From the NCBI RefSeq assembly GCF_934424005.1, contig NZ_CAKRXI010000030.1:1-38348 (forward strand): a stretch of DNA of 38,348 nt, read 5' to 3'. Under the pieces are notes generated by a model. That model was given only the letters and a program-made list of their open reading frames with translations. It was not told the DNA's origin and ran no database searches. The position numbers and the translations under genes were made by a program. Shown here piece by piece: positions 28,820-37,408 of this stretch; the stretch's first letter is position 1; each line of letters starts with the position of its first letter. The stretch is from an uncultured Blautia sp. GTDB lineage: Bacteria; Bacillota; Clostridia; Lachnospirales; Lachnospiraceae.

Positions 28820-29578
28820 TTAAACCAATTCTGTTACTACTTTAATAAAGAAAATTACGATCACGACGATCATGACCGGTTTCACGATCTTATGACCATT
28901 GGATGTAAAACTGTGACTTCCCAGATAATTTCCGGCCATATTACAGCAGCCCGCAGCAATTCCCAACGGCAGGAGTACCTTGCCATTGATCAAAAACACA
29001 ACCAGTGCCGTAATATTGGTTGTAAGGTTGATTGCCTTCGTTGTTCCCGCTGCATCGTTCAGTGTCATATGACAGAATCCCGTAAACAGGAGCATCAGGA
29101 AGGTTCCGGTTCCCGGTCCGTAAATTCCATCGTAAACACCGATCACCACTGCGATCAGAATGCATTTAAAGATCAGCATTCCATTGACTACATCTGTAGT
29201 ATTTTCGTCATTTCCCTGCAGTGCTTTGCTTCTGAGAACATAAAATAAGATTACCGGCAAAACGATCACCATTGCTATTTTGAGAACTCTGTCTGAGATC
29301 AGTAATGTAAGATGAGACCCCATCCAGGACCCGGCGATCGCACCCAAAATTGCCGGAATACATATTCTCCACTTCATAAAACCCTTTTTCATATAATGGT
29401 AAGTTGCAACAGAAGTCCCCATGAAGCTGCTCATTTTATTTGTTGCAATCGCAGTATGCACCGGCAGTCCGGCGATCATATATGCCGGAAGAGAGATCAG
29501 TCCCCCACCGCCGGCGATCGAATCTACAAATCCTGCCAGAAATACAAAAAAACATACTACCAGATAAACTAATATCAC
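28820..29578 (-). CDS. TauE/SafE family permease
   Basis: This 252-aa membrane protein of the TauE/SafE (DUF81) family probably exports sulfite, sulfonates or another small anion; the substrate cannot be told. About eight membrane helices are visible, with the family signatures FVDSIAGGGGLISLPAY near the N-terminus and GVYDGIYGPGTGTFLML in the second half. The start chosen is GTG 29578 (VILVYLVV), because GGGAG lies five to six bases upstream; a TTG nine codons earlier (29605) is a possible alternative. Its stop lies 16 bases from the stop of the converging glycerophosphotransferase gene. Confidence 0.87.
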   Translation of the reverse strand: MILVYLVVCFFVFLAGFVDSIAGGGGLISLPAYMIAGLPVHTAIATNKMSSFMGTSVATYHYMKKGFMKWRICIPAILGAIAGSWMGSHLTLLISDRVLKIAMVIVLPVILFYVLRSKALQGNDENTTDVVNGMLIFKCILIAVVIGVYDGIYGPGTGTFLMLLFTGFCHMTLNDAAGTTKAINLTTNITALVVFLINGKVLLPLGIAAGCCNMAGNYLGSHSFTSNGHKIVKPVMIVVIVIFFIKVVTELV

Positions 29579-29621
29579 TTTTTCTCCCACGTTCCCTGTC
29601 CTCAACTTCTTTTGTTATTTA

Positions 29622-30185
29622 TTATTTCTTCTTCATCGCAATCAGTGTAGGCCGAAGAATTTCCACATATTCTTCATACATAACTTCTCTGAGAAAATCC
29701 ACATATTCCCAGAAAGTCAACTCTCCGTCCGGCGTGAGAAGTTCAAAATCTGTATCATAAACATTTACAAACAGACCGGTCTCTTTAAGACCATTTCGCA
29801 GATAAAATGCTTTTCTTCTTTTACGCTCTTCTGCATTCTCTGCTTTTTCATCCTGTGTTTCAATCTCAAAAATATATTTATAATTTTTAAAGCGTTCCAG
29901 AAGCACTTCCAGGCCTTTGCTTCCATAACCATCATTTCGTTTCTCAGGTGCGATTGCATAATAGTCCAGAAGAGCCCGATTCTGTTCTTCGTCGATCAGA
30001 TTGATCGCCAGACCAGCAAATTCTTCTTCCTCGACCATCGCAAGCATTTCCATCTTTCCATCAGCAGTCAGCTGCTCCATAACCTGGAGTGGCTTTTTTT
30101 CCTGCTCTGGAAACGCCTTATCGTATAAGTCATGCAGCTGCCATTTATACTGTGCGCCTTCATCGGCAATGTTCATCAGTTTCAT
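29622..30185 (-). CDS. GNAT family N-acetyltransferase
   Basis: This 187-aa protein has the GNAT pattern: an N-terminal helix (LHDLYDKAFPEQEKKP), a central beta strand (FAGLAINLIDEEQN), the conserved LLDYYAIAPEKRNDGYGSKGL acetyl-CoA loop (about 73-93, in part IAPEKRNDGYGSKGL), and the C-terminal FYLRNGLKETG. It is cytoplasmic; the acceptor is unknown. AGGAG precedes the ATG. It lies 16 bases after the small unknown gene at 30202, with which it forms an operon from the promoter at 30541-30568. Confidence 0.85.
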   Translation of the reverse strand: MKLMNIADEGAQYKWQLHDLYDKAFPEQEKKPLQVMEQLTADGKMEMLAMVEEEEFAGLAINLIDEEQNRALLDYYAIAPEKRNDGYGSKGLEVLLERFKNYKYIFEIETQDEKAENAEERKRRKAFYLRNGLKETGLFVNVYDTDFELLTPDGELTFWEYVDFLREVMYEEYVEILRPTLIAMKKK

Positions 30186-30201
30186 ATTATCTGTCTCCTG
30201 T

Positions 30202-30453
30202 TTAATTATTGATCATATCCGGCCATGACAGAATCTCTGCAGCAATTTCTTTTTCGTAATCGCCCTCGATATCCTGACTTCTGCCCGCTTCATAAATATT
30301 GGTTTCTGCACCCCAGACTTCATCATGATATTCCCACACATGAAAACGAAGTCCACGGAACATGAAATCAAGACTTCCACAGTCATCTTCTTCTGTATAT
30401 TCATACTTGATATTTTTCTGTTTTAACGCATTCTGTACCATCTGCAGTTTCAT
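30202..30453 (-). CDS. Conserved small protein, unknown function
   Basis: This 83-aa protein is not recognised. It reads MKLQMVQNALKQKNIKYEYTEE at its N-terminus, then a beta-rich acidic core (GLRFHVWEYHDEVWGAETNI) and a Glu-rich end. No signal peptide or membrane helix is present. The frame extends eight codons further upstream, but ATG 30453 follows AGGAGA. It is the first gene of the operon with the GNAT acetyltransferase. Confidence 0.7.
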   Translation of the reverse strand: MKLQMVQNALKQKNIKYEYTEEDDCGSLDFMFRGLRFHVWEYHDEVWGAETNIYEAGRSQDIEGDYEKEIAAEILSWPDMINN

Positions 30454-30540
30454 ATCTGTTTCTCCTGTCCTTATCATATATTTCTGTTAAACATCGAAAT
30501 CGTCCTAACGGCGACTTTGCTTAAAACACTCATGTTCTTT

Positions 30541-30568
30541 AGTATAACACATCCCTGTCGGTTGTCTA
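30541..30568 (-). promoter_or_regulatory. Promoter of the small protein/GNAT operon
   Basis: On the minus strand TAGACA (30563-30568), 16 bases, TATACT (30541-30546), leaving a leader of about 80 bases. Its -35 box touches the -35 box of the divergent promoter at 30569. Confidence 0.6.
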
Positions 30569-30597
30569 TTGTAAAAATTGCTTCCATGCTTTATTAT
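30569..30597 (+). promoter_or_regulatory. Promoter of the PLP enzyme gene
   Basis: TTGTAA (30569-30574), 17 bases, TATTAT (30592-30597) on the plus strand, about 30 bases before the ATG at 30628. Confidence 0.65.
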
Positions 30598-30627
30598 AGT
30601 AAATAGCGAAAAAAGGAGTGTATACCA

Positions 30628-31716
30628 ATGACTACTAAAATGGTTTTTCACGGAAGTGATATAGAAAAAATTTGCGCTTACTATCATTTGAATAAAGAAG
30701 ATATCGTTAAATTCGGAGCAAACGTCAATCCACTTGGTCTTTCTGCTTCTGTCAAAAAAGAAATTGCAGAAAATATAGATCTGTTTTCTTCTTATCCGGA
30801 CAGAGATTATGTCAGCCTCCGAAATACGATTACTGCATACTGTCAGATTCCTGCAGAATTTATTCTTCCGGGAAATGGCTCCAGCGAGTTGATCTCCCTG
30901 CTTATCCAGGAGCGAGCACCAAAGCATACGCTGATCCTCGGACCGACTTATTCCGAATATTCCAGAGAACTTTCTTTCTCCGGAAGCACCCAGGAATATT
31001 ATCATCTGCAGGAAGAACGAAACTTCACTCTGGACGTGGATGATCTGTGTAAAACACTGGAAAAAAGCTATGATTTCCTGATCATCTGTAATCCGAATAA
31101 CCCGACTTCTTCTGCGATCATGCAGGAAGATTTACGAAAACTGATTGCTTTCTGTGCTGAAAAAAATATTTTTGTCATGATCGACGAAACATATGTCGAA
31201 TTTGCACCGGACATCCATGCAGTAACAGCTGTACCTCTGACCAGAGAATTTTCAAATCTGATGGTTCTGCGTGGTGTATCTAAATTTTATGCGGCACCGG
31301 GTATGCGTCTCGGCTATGGTATTACAGGAAACAAAGAATTTCTCGCTCGAATGAGAGAAAAGCAGACGCCATGGTCTCTGAACAGTCTTGGTGCATTTGC
31401 AGGAGAAAAAATGCTCCTTGACCATGACTATTTCCGCAGGACACGTGATCTGATCCTCGGTGAACGTGACCGGATGGAAACCGAATTAAAAAAACTTCCA
31501 ATCTTCAAGGTCTATCCGGCATATGCAAACTTTATCCTTCTGAAAATTCAGAAAGAAGGCCTGACTTCCGCAGATGTATTTGAAGCCTGCATCAAAAAAG
31601 GGCTGATGATTCGTGACTGTTCTTCTTTCCAGTGCCTGGACGGAGAATTTGTCCGGTTCTGCATCATGATGCCTGAAGATAATACACGATTGTTAGACGT
31701 ACTGAAGCAGCTGTGA
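30628..31716 (+). CDS. Class I/II PLP aminotransferase, HisC/CobD-like
   Basis: This 362-aa fold-type I PLP enzyme resembles histidinol-phosphate aminotransferases and L-threonine-O-3-phosphate decarboxylases (CobD). Motifs: NVNPLGLSASVKKEI near the N-terminus, LPGNGSSELI (about 85-94), CNPNNPTS for the PLP ring, DETYVEF, and the Schiff-base lysine in LRGVSKFYAAPGMRLGY. The GxNVNPLG start and FHGSDI opening favour the CobD type, but no cobalamin genes lie nearby, so the substrate is uncertain. AAAGGAGTG precedes the ATG. It ends in a terminator hairpin that overlaps its stop. Confidence 0.85.
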   Translation: MTTKMVFHGSDIEKICAYYHLNKEDIVKFGANVNPLGLSASVKKEIAENIDLFSSYPDRDYVSLRNTITAYCQIPAEFILPGNGSSELISLLIQERAPKHTLILGPTYSEYSRELSFSGSTQEYYHLQEERNFTLDVDDLCKTLEKSYDFLIICNPNNPTSSAIMQEDLRKLIAFCAEKNIFVMIDETYVEFAPDIHAVTAVPLTREFSNLMVLRGVSKFYAAPGMRLGYGITGNKEFLARMREKQTPWSLNSLGAFAGEKMLLDHDYFRRTRDLILGERDRMETELKKLPIFKVYPAYANFILLKIQKEGLTSADVFEACIKKGLMIRDCSSFQCLDGEFVRFCIMMPEDNTRLLDVLKQL

Positions 31717-31736
31717 TCCAGCTGCTTCTTTTTTAT
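31704..31736 (+). terminator. Terminator of the PLP enzyme gene
   Basis: GAAGCAGCT and AGCTGCTTC pair over nine bases around a seven-base loop that includes the stop codon, followed by TTTTTT. It is immediately to the left of the remnant gene. Confidence 0.85.
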
Positions 31737-31789
31737 ACTTCTATGCGTATATTCTTAACTGTTCCTGAGCATCTCCCATTTTGCTGTTT

Positions 31790-31945
31790 TCAATGATGCA
31801 TATGCAGATATTTCTCCCGGGTAGCAAGTCCGCCACGGATGTGACGTTCTTCTTTATTCACATCCAGAATCTTACGCGCCTCTCCCGCCAGTGCCGGATT
31901 GATCTGGATCAGCCGGTCTGTCACATCTTTATGTATGGTCGTTAC
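31790..31945 (-). pseudogene. 3' remnant of a chromosomal gene cut by the serine recombinase element
   Basis: The minus-strand frame ending at the stop at 31790 reads KDVTDRLIQINPALAGEARK and continues to GLATREKYLHMHH, a highly protein-like sequence of about 50 codons. I do not recognise the family. Its frame runs back only to about 31945, where it enters the recombinase 3' end in another frame and meets a stop. The simplest reading is that the element inserted into this gene; its 5' part should lie beyond the other end of the element, outside the window. Confidence 0.6.
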
Positions 31946-33464
31946 TAATTAGAATGGTTTCATCCAATCCCAAATCTCCAAGCAGACGCAGATAAATGTC
32001 TACATATCCGTCTTTATCTACTTCTATTTTCTGGATCAATCGTTTCAACTGCTGATTTGTCATCTGATGAACGTCGGTAATATCTTCAATTTCTTTAAAT
32101 GTACGGTTCAAGATATTTTCCAACTGTTCCCCTTTCGTCAGATGATACGACACCATTTTCAATTCATTTTCCAGGCGCTTAATCTCCTGACGAGTGCCAC
32201 CGATTTTCTCGTTCAATTCCTCTCTGGAAATCAGATCATCGGTGTACATATCCATGTATTTCTGTCTGGTTTTCTGCAGTTTTGCAAGCTCCGCATTCAA
32301 CGCTTTCTCATATTCTACATTCTCGTCTTTTGCTTTATAAACACGCTGGAATTCTTTTATCACATAATCTATGACTTTTTTCTTTTGTTTTAGTACATTT
32401 GTAAAATATTCCTGCAGAACCTCGATCAGTTCTTCTTCATCTACAACCGTTTTGTTCGGACAACTGTCTGCGCCTCGCCCATTTCGACCGGAACATACCC
32501 ATCTTACATAAGTATTTTTATAAGTGCGAACCGTCCTGCGAAAGGACCAGTCACATTCCTTACACTTAATCAAGGTCGAAAACAAATGTTTATTACTTTG
32601 ACGCTCGTGGCTGAGATTAAATGCATCATGTCTACCTCTTATAATTTCCTGTGCACTTTCGAAAGTTTCATCCTCGATAATTCGAAGCTCCGGACGTTCA
32701 ACAACCATCCATTCCGTCTCGTCTTTTTCCCGTCGTTGCCCGGTCAGGAAATCGCTGACTTCTTCCTTTCCATTGATGATTTTTCCTGTATAAATCTCAT
32801 TGGTTAAAATACGACAAATGGCATTCTGGCTCCACTTACAATTTCGCTTTGTCTTGTAACCTTTTTCATTCAACATATTGGAAATCTTTGCAGCGCCAAA
32901 GCCTTCTTCCGTATACCACTTGTAAATCTGTTTTACTACTTTTGCCTCTTCTTGATTGATTGCGAGATTGAAATAATCTCCAATCGTTTTGTCATATCCG
33001 TACACAATGTTCGGCACCCGGCCTTTTTCCGCATTCATCTTCTTGCCGAACTTTACACGCTTGGAAGTATTCGCACTTTCTTCCTGTGCCAGTGCTCCAA
33101 AAATGGTGAGAACAAACTCGCTATTTCCCATGCTGGTCATATTCGCTGTAAGAAACTGTGTTTCAATCCCCAATGATTTCAACTTACGGACATTCTGTAA
33201 AAGATCTACAGTATTTCTTGCAAAACGAGAGATGTCTTTTACAACAACCATATCAAATAATCCATGCTCTGCATCAGACATCATGCGAAGAAATTCTTTA
33301 CGATTTTTAATTTTAGTTCCGGAAATACCTTCATCTGCATATAATCTTACTAAAGTGTCCCCTGTGCGCTTGGTATATTCTGAAAAGAATTCCTTTTGGG
33401 CTTCCAGACTGTTGAGCTGATCGGCTTTGTCGGTGGAGACTCGGCAATAGGCTACTATGTTCAT
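31929..33464 (-). CDS. Large serine recombinase
   Basis: This 511-aa site-specific recombinase (resolvase/invertase N-domain plus recombinase and zinc-ribbon domains) would integrate and excise the right element. The catalytic serine S10 is in AYCRVST, with the family arginines in VVKDISRFARN. The recombinase domain follows (about 165-270), a zinc ribbon (LIKCKECDWSF...CSGRN...SCPN, about 325-370) and a long coiled coil (about 390-470). The frame is open 41 codons further upstream, but ATG 33464 is the family start, with GAGAGG before it. Its stop sits at the junction with the chromosomal remnant. Confidence 0.95.
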   Translation of the reverse strand: MNIVAYCRVSTDKADQLNSLEAQKEFFSEYTKRTGDTLVRLYADEGISGTKIKNRKEFLRMMSDAEHGLFDMVVVKDISRFARNTVDLLQNVRKLKSLGIETQFLTANMTSMGNSEFVLTIFGALAQEESANTSKRVKFGKKMNAEKGRVPNIVYGYDKTIGDYFNLAINQEEAKVVKQIYKWYTEEGFGAAKISNMLNEKGYKTKRNCKWSQNAICRILTNEIYTGKIINGKEEVSDFLTGQRREKDETEWMVVERPELRIIEDETFESAQEIIRGRHDAFNLSHERQSNKHLFSTLIKCKECDWSFRRTVRTYKNTYVRWVCSGRNGRGADSCPNKTVVDEEELIEVLQEYFTNVLKQKKKVIDYVIKEFQRVYKAKDENVEYEKALNAELAKLQKTRQKYMDMYTDDLISREELNEKIGGTRQEIKRLENELKMVSYHLTKGEQLENILNRTFKEIEDITDVHQMTNQQLKRLIQKIEVDKDGYVDIYLRLLGDLGLDETILISNDHT

Positions 33465-33551
33465 GGCGGTTACCTCTCTGTTATAATTACATAGTTCTGT
33501 TACATCTTTCATTATATCGTAATATGGGGATTTGTAAACATAGAAAATGCA

Positions 33552-33582
33552 GGAGATTATAAAATACCTTTTCGTAATCTCC
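33552..33582 (-). terminator. Hairpin between the dGTPase and recombinase genes
   Basis: GGAGATTA and TAATCTCC pair over eight bases with a 15-base loop, right after the dGTPase stop. Its T-run is weak, so it may only partly separate the defence operon from the recombinase. Confidence 0.4.
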
Positions 33583-33590
33583 CACATCTT

Positions 33591-34826
33591 TTAGTAATTT
33601 AACAATTCATTAAAAACCTTTATTGCGAAACGATCTGTCATCCCTGAAATAAAATCTAAGATTGCCTGAATATATATTGTCTCATCTTCCAAGTTTCCAT
33701 ATATTTTTTCATTTTCGCAGCTTAAGGCAATTCCTTGTAATTCTCCTTCTGGTATAATATTCACTTCACAGTAATGTGCTAACCATTTATCAAATGAACT
33801 CATCAAAATAGGATAATATTTCTTTTTATTCTTTATTTCTTCCCAAGAATGCTTTCCATCATAAGTTTTTTTCAAAACATCAAATATCTGATTAATTACC
33901 AATTTGGAATATTCCTTGAACGGAAACAATCTTTCATGTCCATATATGTGTTCATAATTAAAATTTTTTATTGAATTAATCTGTTCCAGAAAATTAGGGC
34001 TCAAACATATTCCCTTTTCTGGCGAACTATTTTCACAAATGTCAATAATTAAATTATGCATAATTACTGTAGTATTTAGAACATTCTCATCATTAGCTCG
34101 TGCCATTTTCAATAATTCGTTCTTTGTTGTCTCATCAAGAAATCCTAAATTAATCGCATCTTCTATATCTCTTCCTATATAAGCAATTTTATCTGATATT
34201 TTTACCACGCACCCTTCCCATGTTGCAGGCTGGTATTGTCCCGGTCTTGTAAAAATATTCAAATCTATTAATTCGTCTCTTGGTCTTAATCCATTTTCAT
34301 CCACTTCTCCACAATGTGAAATAATTCCATCACGAACTGCATACGTCAAATCAAGATTTTTGCTTTTCTTATAGTTATCCTCTAGTAATTCAATTTTATC
34401 TACAAATCGTAAACCATTTTTCTCATGCCAAAACTTTTCTTCTAAATATTTTTCACTCAGCTCACTAATAACGGTTTCTCCTTGATGTCCAAATGGTGCA
34501 TGTCCCAAATCATGTCCCATTGCTATAGCTTTGGTCAATTCATCATTTAACCCTAAACATTTAGCTATTGTATGACTAACTGATTCAACATGAGCAACAT
34601 GCTCCATTCTTGTACAAATATGATCATTATCAATATTAAAAAATACTTGCGTTTTATGTTTTAAACGCCTATATGCTAAGGAATGTAATATCCTTGTATA
34701 ATCTCTTGCAAATGGACTTCTCACGTCATCATTTCTTGAATATAATTCACTTGTACGCTCAGTTAGTTTTTTCCAATTATCATTTTTAGGCATTGCTGCT
34801 ACAGATTTAAATTTTTCTTTTGACAT
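33591..34826 (-). CDS. dGTPase-like HD-domain hydrolase
   Basis: This 411-aa enzyme belongs to the deoxyguanosinetriphosphate triphosphohydrolase family, which hydrolyses dNTPs to deoxynucleoside and triphosphate. The HD metal ligands are readable: H76 in TRMEHVAHVE, H105-D106 in MGHDLGHAPFGHQGE, and D212 in KISDKIAYIGRD. Also typical is the N-terminal SPFARDYTRILHSLAYRRLKHKTQVF region (in part DYTRILHSLAYRRLKHKTQV). Some family members are known to stop phages by removing dNTPs. Here it starts 13 bases after the RloB-like gene, in the same operon. It is AT-richer than the chromosomal core, which points to horizontal transfer. Confidence 0.92.
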   Translation of the reverse strand: MSKEKFKSVAAMPKNDNWKKLTERTSELYSRNDDVRSPFARDYTRILHSLAYRRLKHKTQVFFNIDNDHICTRMEHVAHVESVSHTIAKCLGLNDELTKAIAMGHDLGHAPFGHQGETVISELSEKYLEEKFWHEKNGLRFVDKIELLEDNYKKSKNLDLTYAVRDGIISHCGEVDENGLRPRDELIDLNIFTRPGQYQPATWEGCVVKISDKIAYIGRDIEDAINLGFLDETTKNELLKMARANDENVLNTTVIMHNLIIDICENSSPEKGICLSPNFLEQINSIKNFNYEHIYGHERLFPFKEYSKLVINQIFDVLKKTYDGKHSWEEIKNKKKYYPILMSSFDKWLAHYCEVNIIPEGELQGIALSCENEKIYGNLEDETIYIQAILDFISGMTDRFAIKVFNELLNY

Positions 34827-34839
34827 TTATCTTCCCCTT

Positions 34840-35550
34840 TCATTTATCATAAAAATATTTTCGTATCTCCTCCGGCAAATACTTCGCCAGTTCCTCTACC
34901 AACTCATACACCTTCGTTCCCGGTGCTATCTCCGCTGGTGTCTTTCCCTCTCCATTTTTAATAATCCGTTTCGCATACCGAATTGCCAACTTCGGATTTC
35001 CGCCATTCATCAGCGTTTCAAATATGTTATCCATATTCTTCTCATACTTCCCAATTCCAAGTTCTTGAAATTTCTCATTCAAAAACTTCTTATACTCGGA
35101 CCTGTGATTATTCGCTGTGTAATATGCAAAATGTAACATGAACCAGTATTCGATACACTCGTTACTCCACGCCGCATGATACTGAATATCCGGATTCTTT
35201 TGATTTAATACTTCTGCCCGCTGGACTACTCCATTGACATCACTGGATGGAAAGCTGTCTTTATCATAGACACACCATATCTGCCCTTTTGTGATCTTAT
35301 TCTCACGCACATACTCTTCAGCCTTTCCGATTACCCGCATCGTCTCAGCCTGGCAGCCTTCAATTTCAATCAAAACCATATCTCGATAAATGGGATTATC
35401 TTCAATATACCGTTTGAATCCTTGAAAATATTTAGGTTCCGTTGCTTGTCCTTCGCAGAAAATATAATAGCGGAATTCTTTCTTTTCCAGATATTCCTGC
35501 CGACGTTTCTTCTTCCAGTTGTCTTTCTCTTTTCTGCCTCTTTTAGCCAT
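34840..35550 (-). CDS. RloB-like protein of an abortive-infection type system
   Basis: This 236-aa protein is of the RloB family, paired with RloA-type ATPases and equivalent to AbiLii in the AbiL anti-phage system. Visible motifs are FCEGQATEPKYFQGF (about 31-45), the acidic strand IWCVYDKDSFP (about 90-100), SNECIEYWFMLHF (about 129-141) and a basic Lys/Arg-rich N-terminus. The Glu and Asp patterns are compatible with a Toprim-like nuclease fold, as proposed for this family. Its start overlaps the RloA-like stop by eight bases, so the two are translationally coupled. Confidence 0.88.
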   Translation of the reverse strand: MAKRGRKEKDNWKKKRRQEYLEKKEFRYYIFCEGQATEPKYFQGFKRYIEDNPIYRDMVLIEIEGCQAETMRVIGKAEEYVRENKITKGQIWCVYDKDSFPSSDVNGVVQRAEVLNQKNPDIQYHAAWSNECIEYWFMLHFAYYTANNHRSEYKKFLNEKFQELGIGKYEKNMDNIFETLMNGGNPKLAIRYAKRIIKNGEGKTPAEIAPGTKVYELVEELAKYLPEEIRKYFYDK

Positions 35551-36769
35551 TCACCGTCCCCCAATCTATAATTTTTCTGAGGTATGGATCTGCACCATAT
35601 TTCCCTTCCAGATACTGTTTATCGAACTTGGCATCCTTTCGTACAGATTCACCTTTCTTATTTTTAAATTCTACAAGAGAATATAATTTTGAGTTCTGAC
35701 GGTTTCCTTTTGCTACAAACCAGATTTCATCTCTTCTGAATACTTCACTGTTCATAGTAGACAGATCATGTGATGTAAAAATCAACTGTGCACCCTTTTT
35801 ATTTTTTTCCATATTACTGAAAGTCATAATAAGGTATTTAAGTAATACCGGATGTATCTTTGCATCCAATTCATCAATCACAAGTGTCGTTCCGCTCAAT
35901 AAACTTTTTGCAATAAATGGGAGCAATCCAAATAATTTCTTTGTTCCACTGGATTCATCAAATAAATTCAATTCTGCTTCATATTCATCTACTACATGTT
36001 TTGTAAATACTTCGATCCGGTCATTCTCCTTTTCTTCTACACGGAAATCTACAATATCCAAATCCATCTCCTGAATCATCTGAAGCATCAGTCTTTTTAC
36101 ATCCTCTGACTTAGAAATAGCCATTCGTAATTCCTGCATAGGATTTCCATAATTCAAGAAATCAATCTCTTCATCAAACCAGTCAAGCACATCCTGCACC
36201 ACTTCGTTTTTGCTGTAAGTAATTCCAAGATACGATAACAGTGGCAATGTATCGGATAATTCATCACTGGTTTTCAATCTTGCAAATGCACCTTTCAAAG
36301 TAATTTCATCTTCATCTCGTTCAAAAAGTGCTGATCTCCGCCCTGTCTCTAATTTTATGCGATCCAATCTTTCGTATTCGATTACTTCTTTTTTAACAGT
36401 TAATTCATAGCGGTACTCTGCCATTTCTGTTCTAAAAAACAGTTCAAATTCTGTTGGCTCATTTCTTGTTCCTTCATCAAAAGCAAATGGCTCTATCACA
36501 AGTTTTTTCATTTTCATTGCGATCTCTTCGTTATTACTTGTAGCATATAATGGTCTCAGTACTTTCGTAACCAGACTATGCAATGCTTCAAGGACATTAG
36601 ATTTTCCTCCACCATTTGGTCCGTATACAGCAGATACCGGTAAATACAATTCCCCATCTGCATCTTTTATAATTCTGTCTTCATGCTCAGAAATGGCGGC
36701 AGCCTGCATGTCAAATGTTACCTCATCCCGTATGCTCTTAAAATTTTTCACTGTAAATTGGCATAACAT
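35543..36769 (-). CDS. RloA-like AAA15 ATPase of an abortive-infection type system
   Basis: This 408-aa ATPase is of the OLD/RloA (AAA15, ABC-like) type. The N-terminus LCQFTVKNFKSIRDEVTFD is family-typical; Walker A is GPNGGGKSN (about 50-58). The signature-like DESSGTKKLFGLL, the Walker B LVIDELDAKIHP and the switch LIFTSHDLST follow in order. It has no C-terminal Toprim domain, unlike OLD proteins, so the partner RloB would supply it. ATG 36769 lies eight bases after GGAGG; a codon at 36784 is part of that Shine-Dalgarno and is rejected. It is the first gene of the three-gene operon. Confidence 0.9.
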   Translation of the reverse strand: MLCQFTVKNFKSIRDEVTFDMQAAAISEHEDRIIKDADGELYLPVSAVYGPNGGGKSNVLEALHSLVTKVLRPLYATSNNEEIAMKMKKLVIEPFAFDEGTRNEPTEFELFFRTEMAEYRYELTVKKEVIEYERLDRIKLETGRRSALFERDEDEITLKGAFARLKTSDELSDTLPLLSYLGITYSKNEVVQDVLDWFDEEIDFLNYGNPMQELRMAISKSEDVKRLMLQMIQEMDLDIVDFRVEEKENDRIEVFTKHVVDEYEAELNLFDESSGTKKLFGLLPFIAKSLLSGTTLVIDELDAKIHPVLLKYLIMTFSNMEKNKKGAQLIFTSHDLSTMNSEVFRRDEIWFVAKGNRQNSKLYSLVEFKNKKGESVRKDAKFDKQYLEGKYGADPYLRKIIDWGTVNG

Positions 36770-36811
36770 CTTATTTACCTCCATTAGTCCAAACTTCTTA
36801 CCTATATCTTT

Positions 36812-36839
36812 ATTATATTTCGTTTTTTTATTTTTGCAA
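36812..36839 (-). promoter_or_regulatory. Promoter of the RloA-RloB-dGTPase operon
   Basis: TTGCAA (36834-36839), 16 bases, TATAAT (36812-36817) on the minus strand, about 40 bases before the start. A short inverted repeat TATGAG/CTCATA (36846-36864) lies just upstream. Confidence 0.6.
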
Positions 36840-36951
36840 TAGTTTTATGAGGTAGAATCTCATATTTTATATTGTAATTTACATTTTGGCAATTTTCGAC
36901 AAAATTATACACCTTATACTTCCTGTTAGTGCTTTTCAATTCCTTACTCAT

Positions 36952-37125
36952 CTATCCACTTTGTTCCGATTCACATTCATTTACTTCCACCTGCACCATA
37001 TTCTCCTGCAATATTTTCTCCACCTTCTCAGTATTCGCTTCTATCATCACTTTCAATATGTAATCGGTGGTCACTTCCACCGGATTTGGATCATGAAATC
37101 GATAGTTCAGTTTTCTTTTCGCCAC
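36952..37125 (-). CDS. Small conserved integrative-element protein with GTG start
   Basis: This 57-aa protein reads (M)AKRKLNYRFHDPNPVEVTTD and continues to a helical, Glu-rich C-terminus. Proteins with the same KRK-NYRxHxPNP opening and ADYILK-like helix commonly sit near serine recombinases in Firmicutes elements; their role is unknown. The GTG at 37125 is the only start in the frame, and GGAGGAG lies 14 bases upstream, a rather long spacing. It is transcribed toward the RloA promoter. Confidence 0.6.
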   Translation of the reverse strand: MAKRKLNYRFHDPNPVEVTTDYILKVMIEANTEKVEKILQENMVQVEVNECESEQSG

Positions 37126-37193
37126 GGTGAAGTTTACATCTCCTCCCTGCTCACTCTTTGTCCATTACTATGAAAATTCCTTCTGAAATAGTC

Positions 37194-37408
37194 CTAGATT
37201 TTCAGAATGTTTTTCATAGTCTGCATATTGTCATTTGCCATGGCTTCTCGCCTGCTGACTCCATCAATCTTTACCAGAATACATCTCTCCAGAATTCTGT
37301 CATAAATTCTTTTCTTGCATTCTGATTTAGCTGTAATTCCAGCAAGAATTTTGGAAATTGATAATACTGCATCTGCCGCTCCTGCTCATTCATGTACAAA
37401 TATTTCAT
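37194..37408 (-). pseudogene. Frameshifted remnant of an element gene
   Basis: Two overlapping minus-strand frames, each with protein-like sequence, appear to be one broken gene: the first starts at ATG 37408 after AGGTGAGGA and stops at 37271; the second is open from 37385 to the stop at 37194 but lacks a start. The first resembles the start of RepA-like initiators of integrative elements. Confidence 0.4.

Noticed and set aside
36846..36864. Short inverted repeat TATGAG/CTCATA as an operator for the defence operon
   Set aside because: Six base pairs in AT-rich DNA can arise by chance; kept only as a remark under the promoter.
36886..37173. 95-codon plus-strand frame opposite the 57-aa gene
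   Set aside because: The minus-strand gene has family-like sequence and a Shine-Dalgarno; the plus frame has none.
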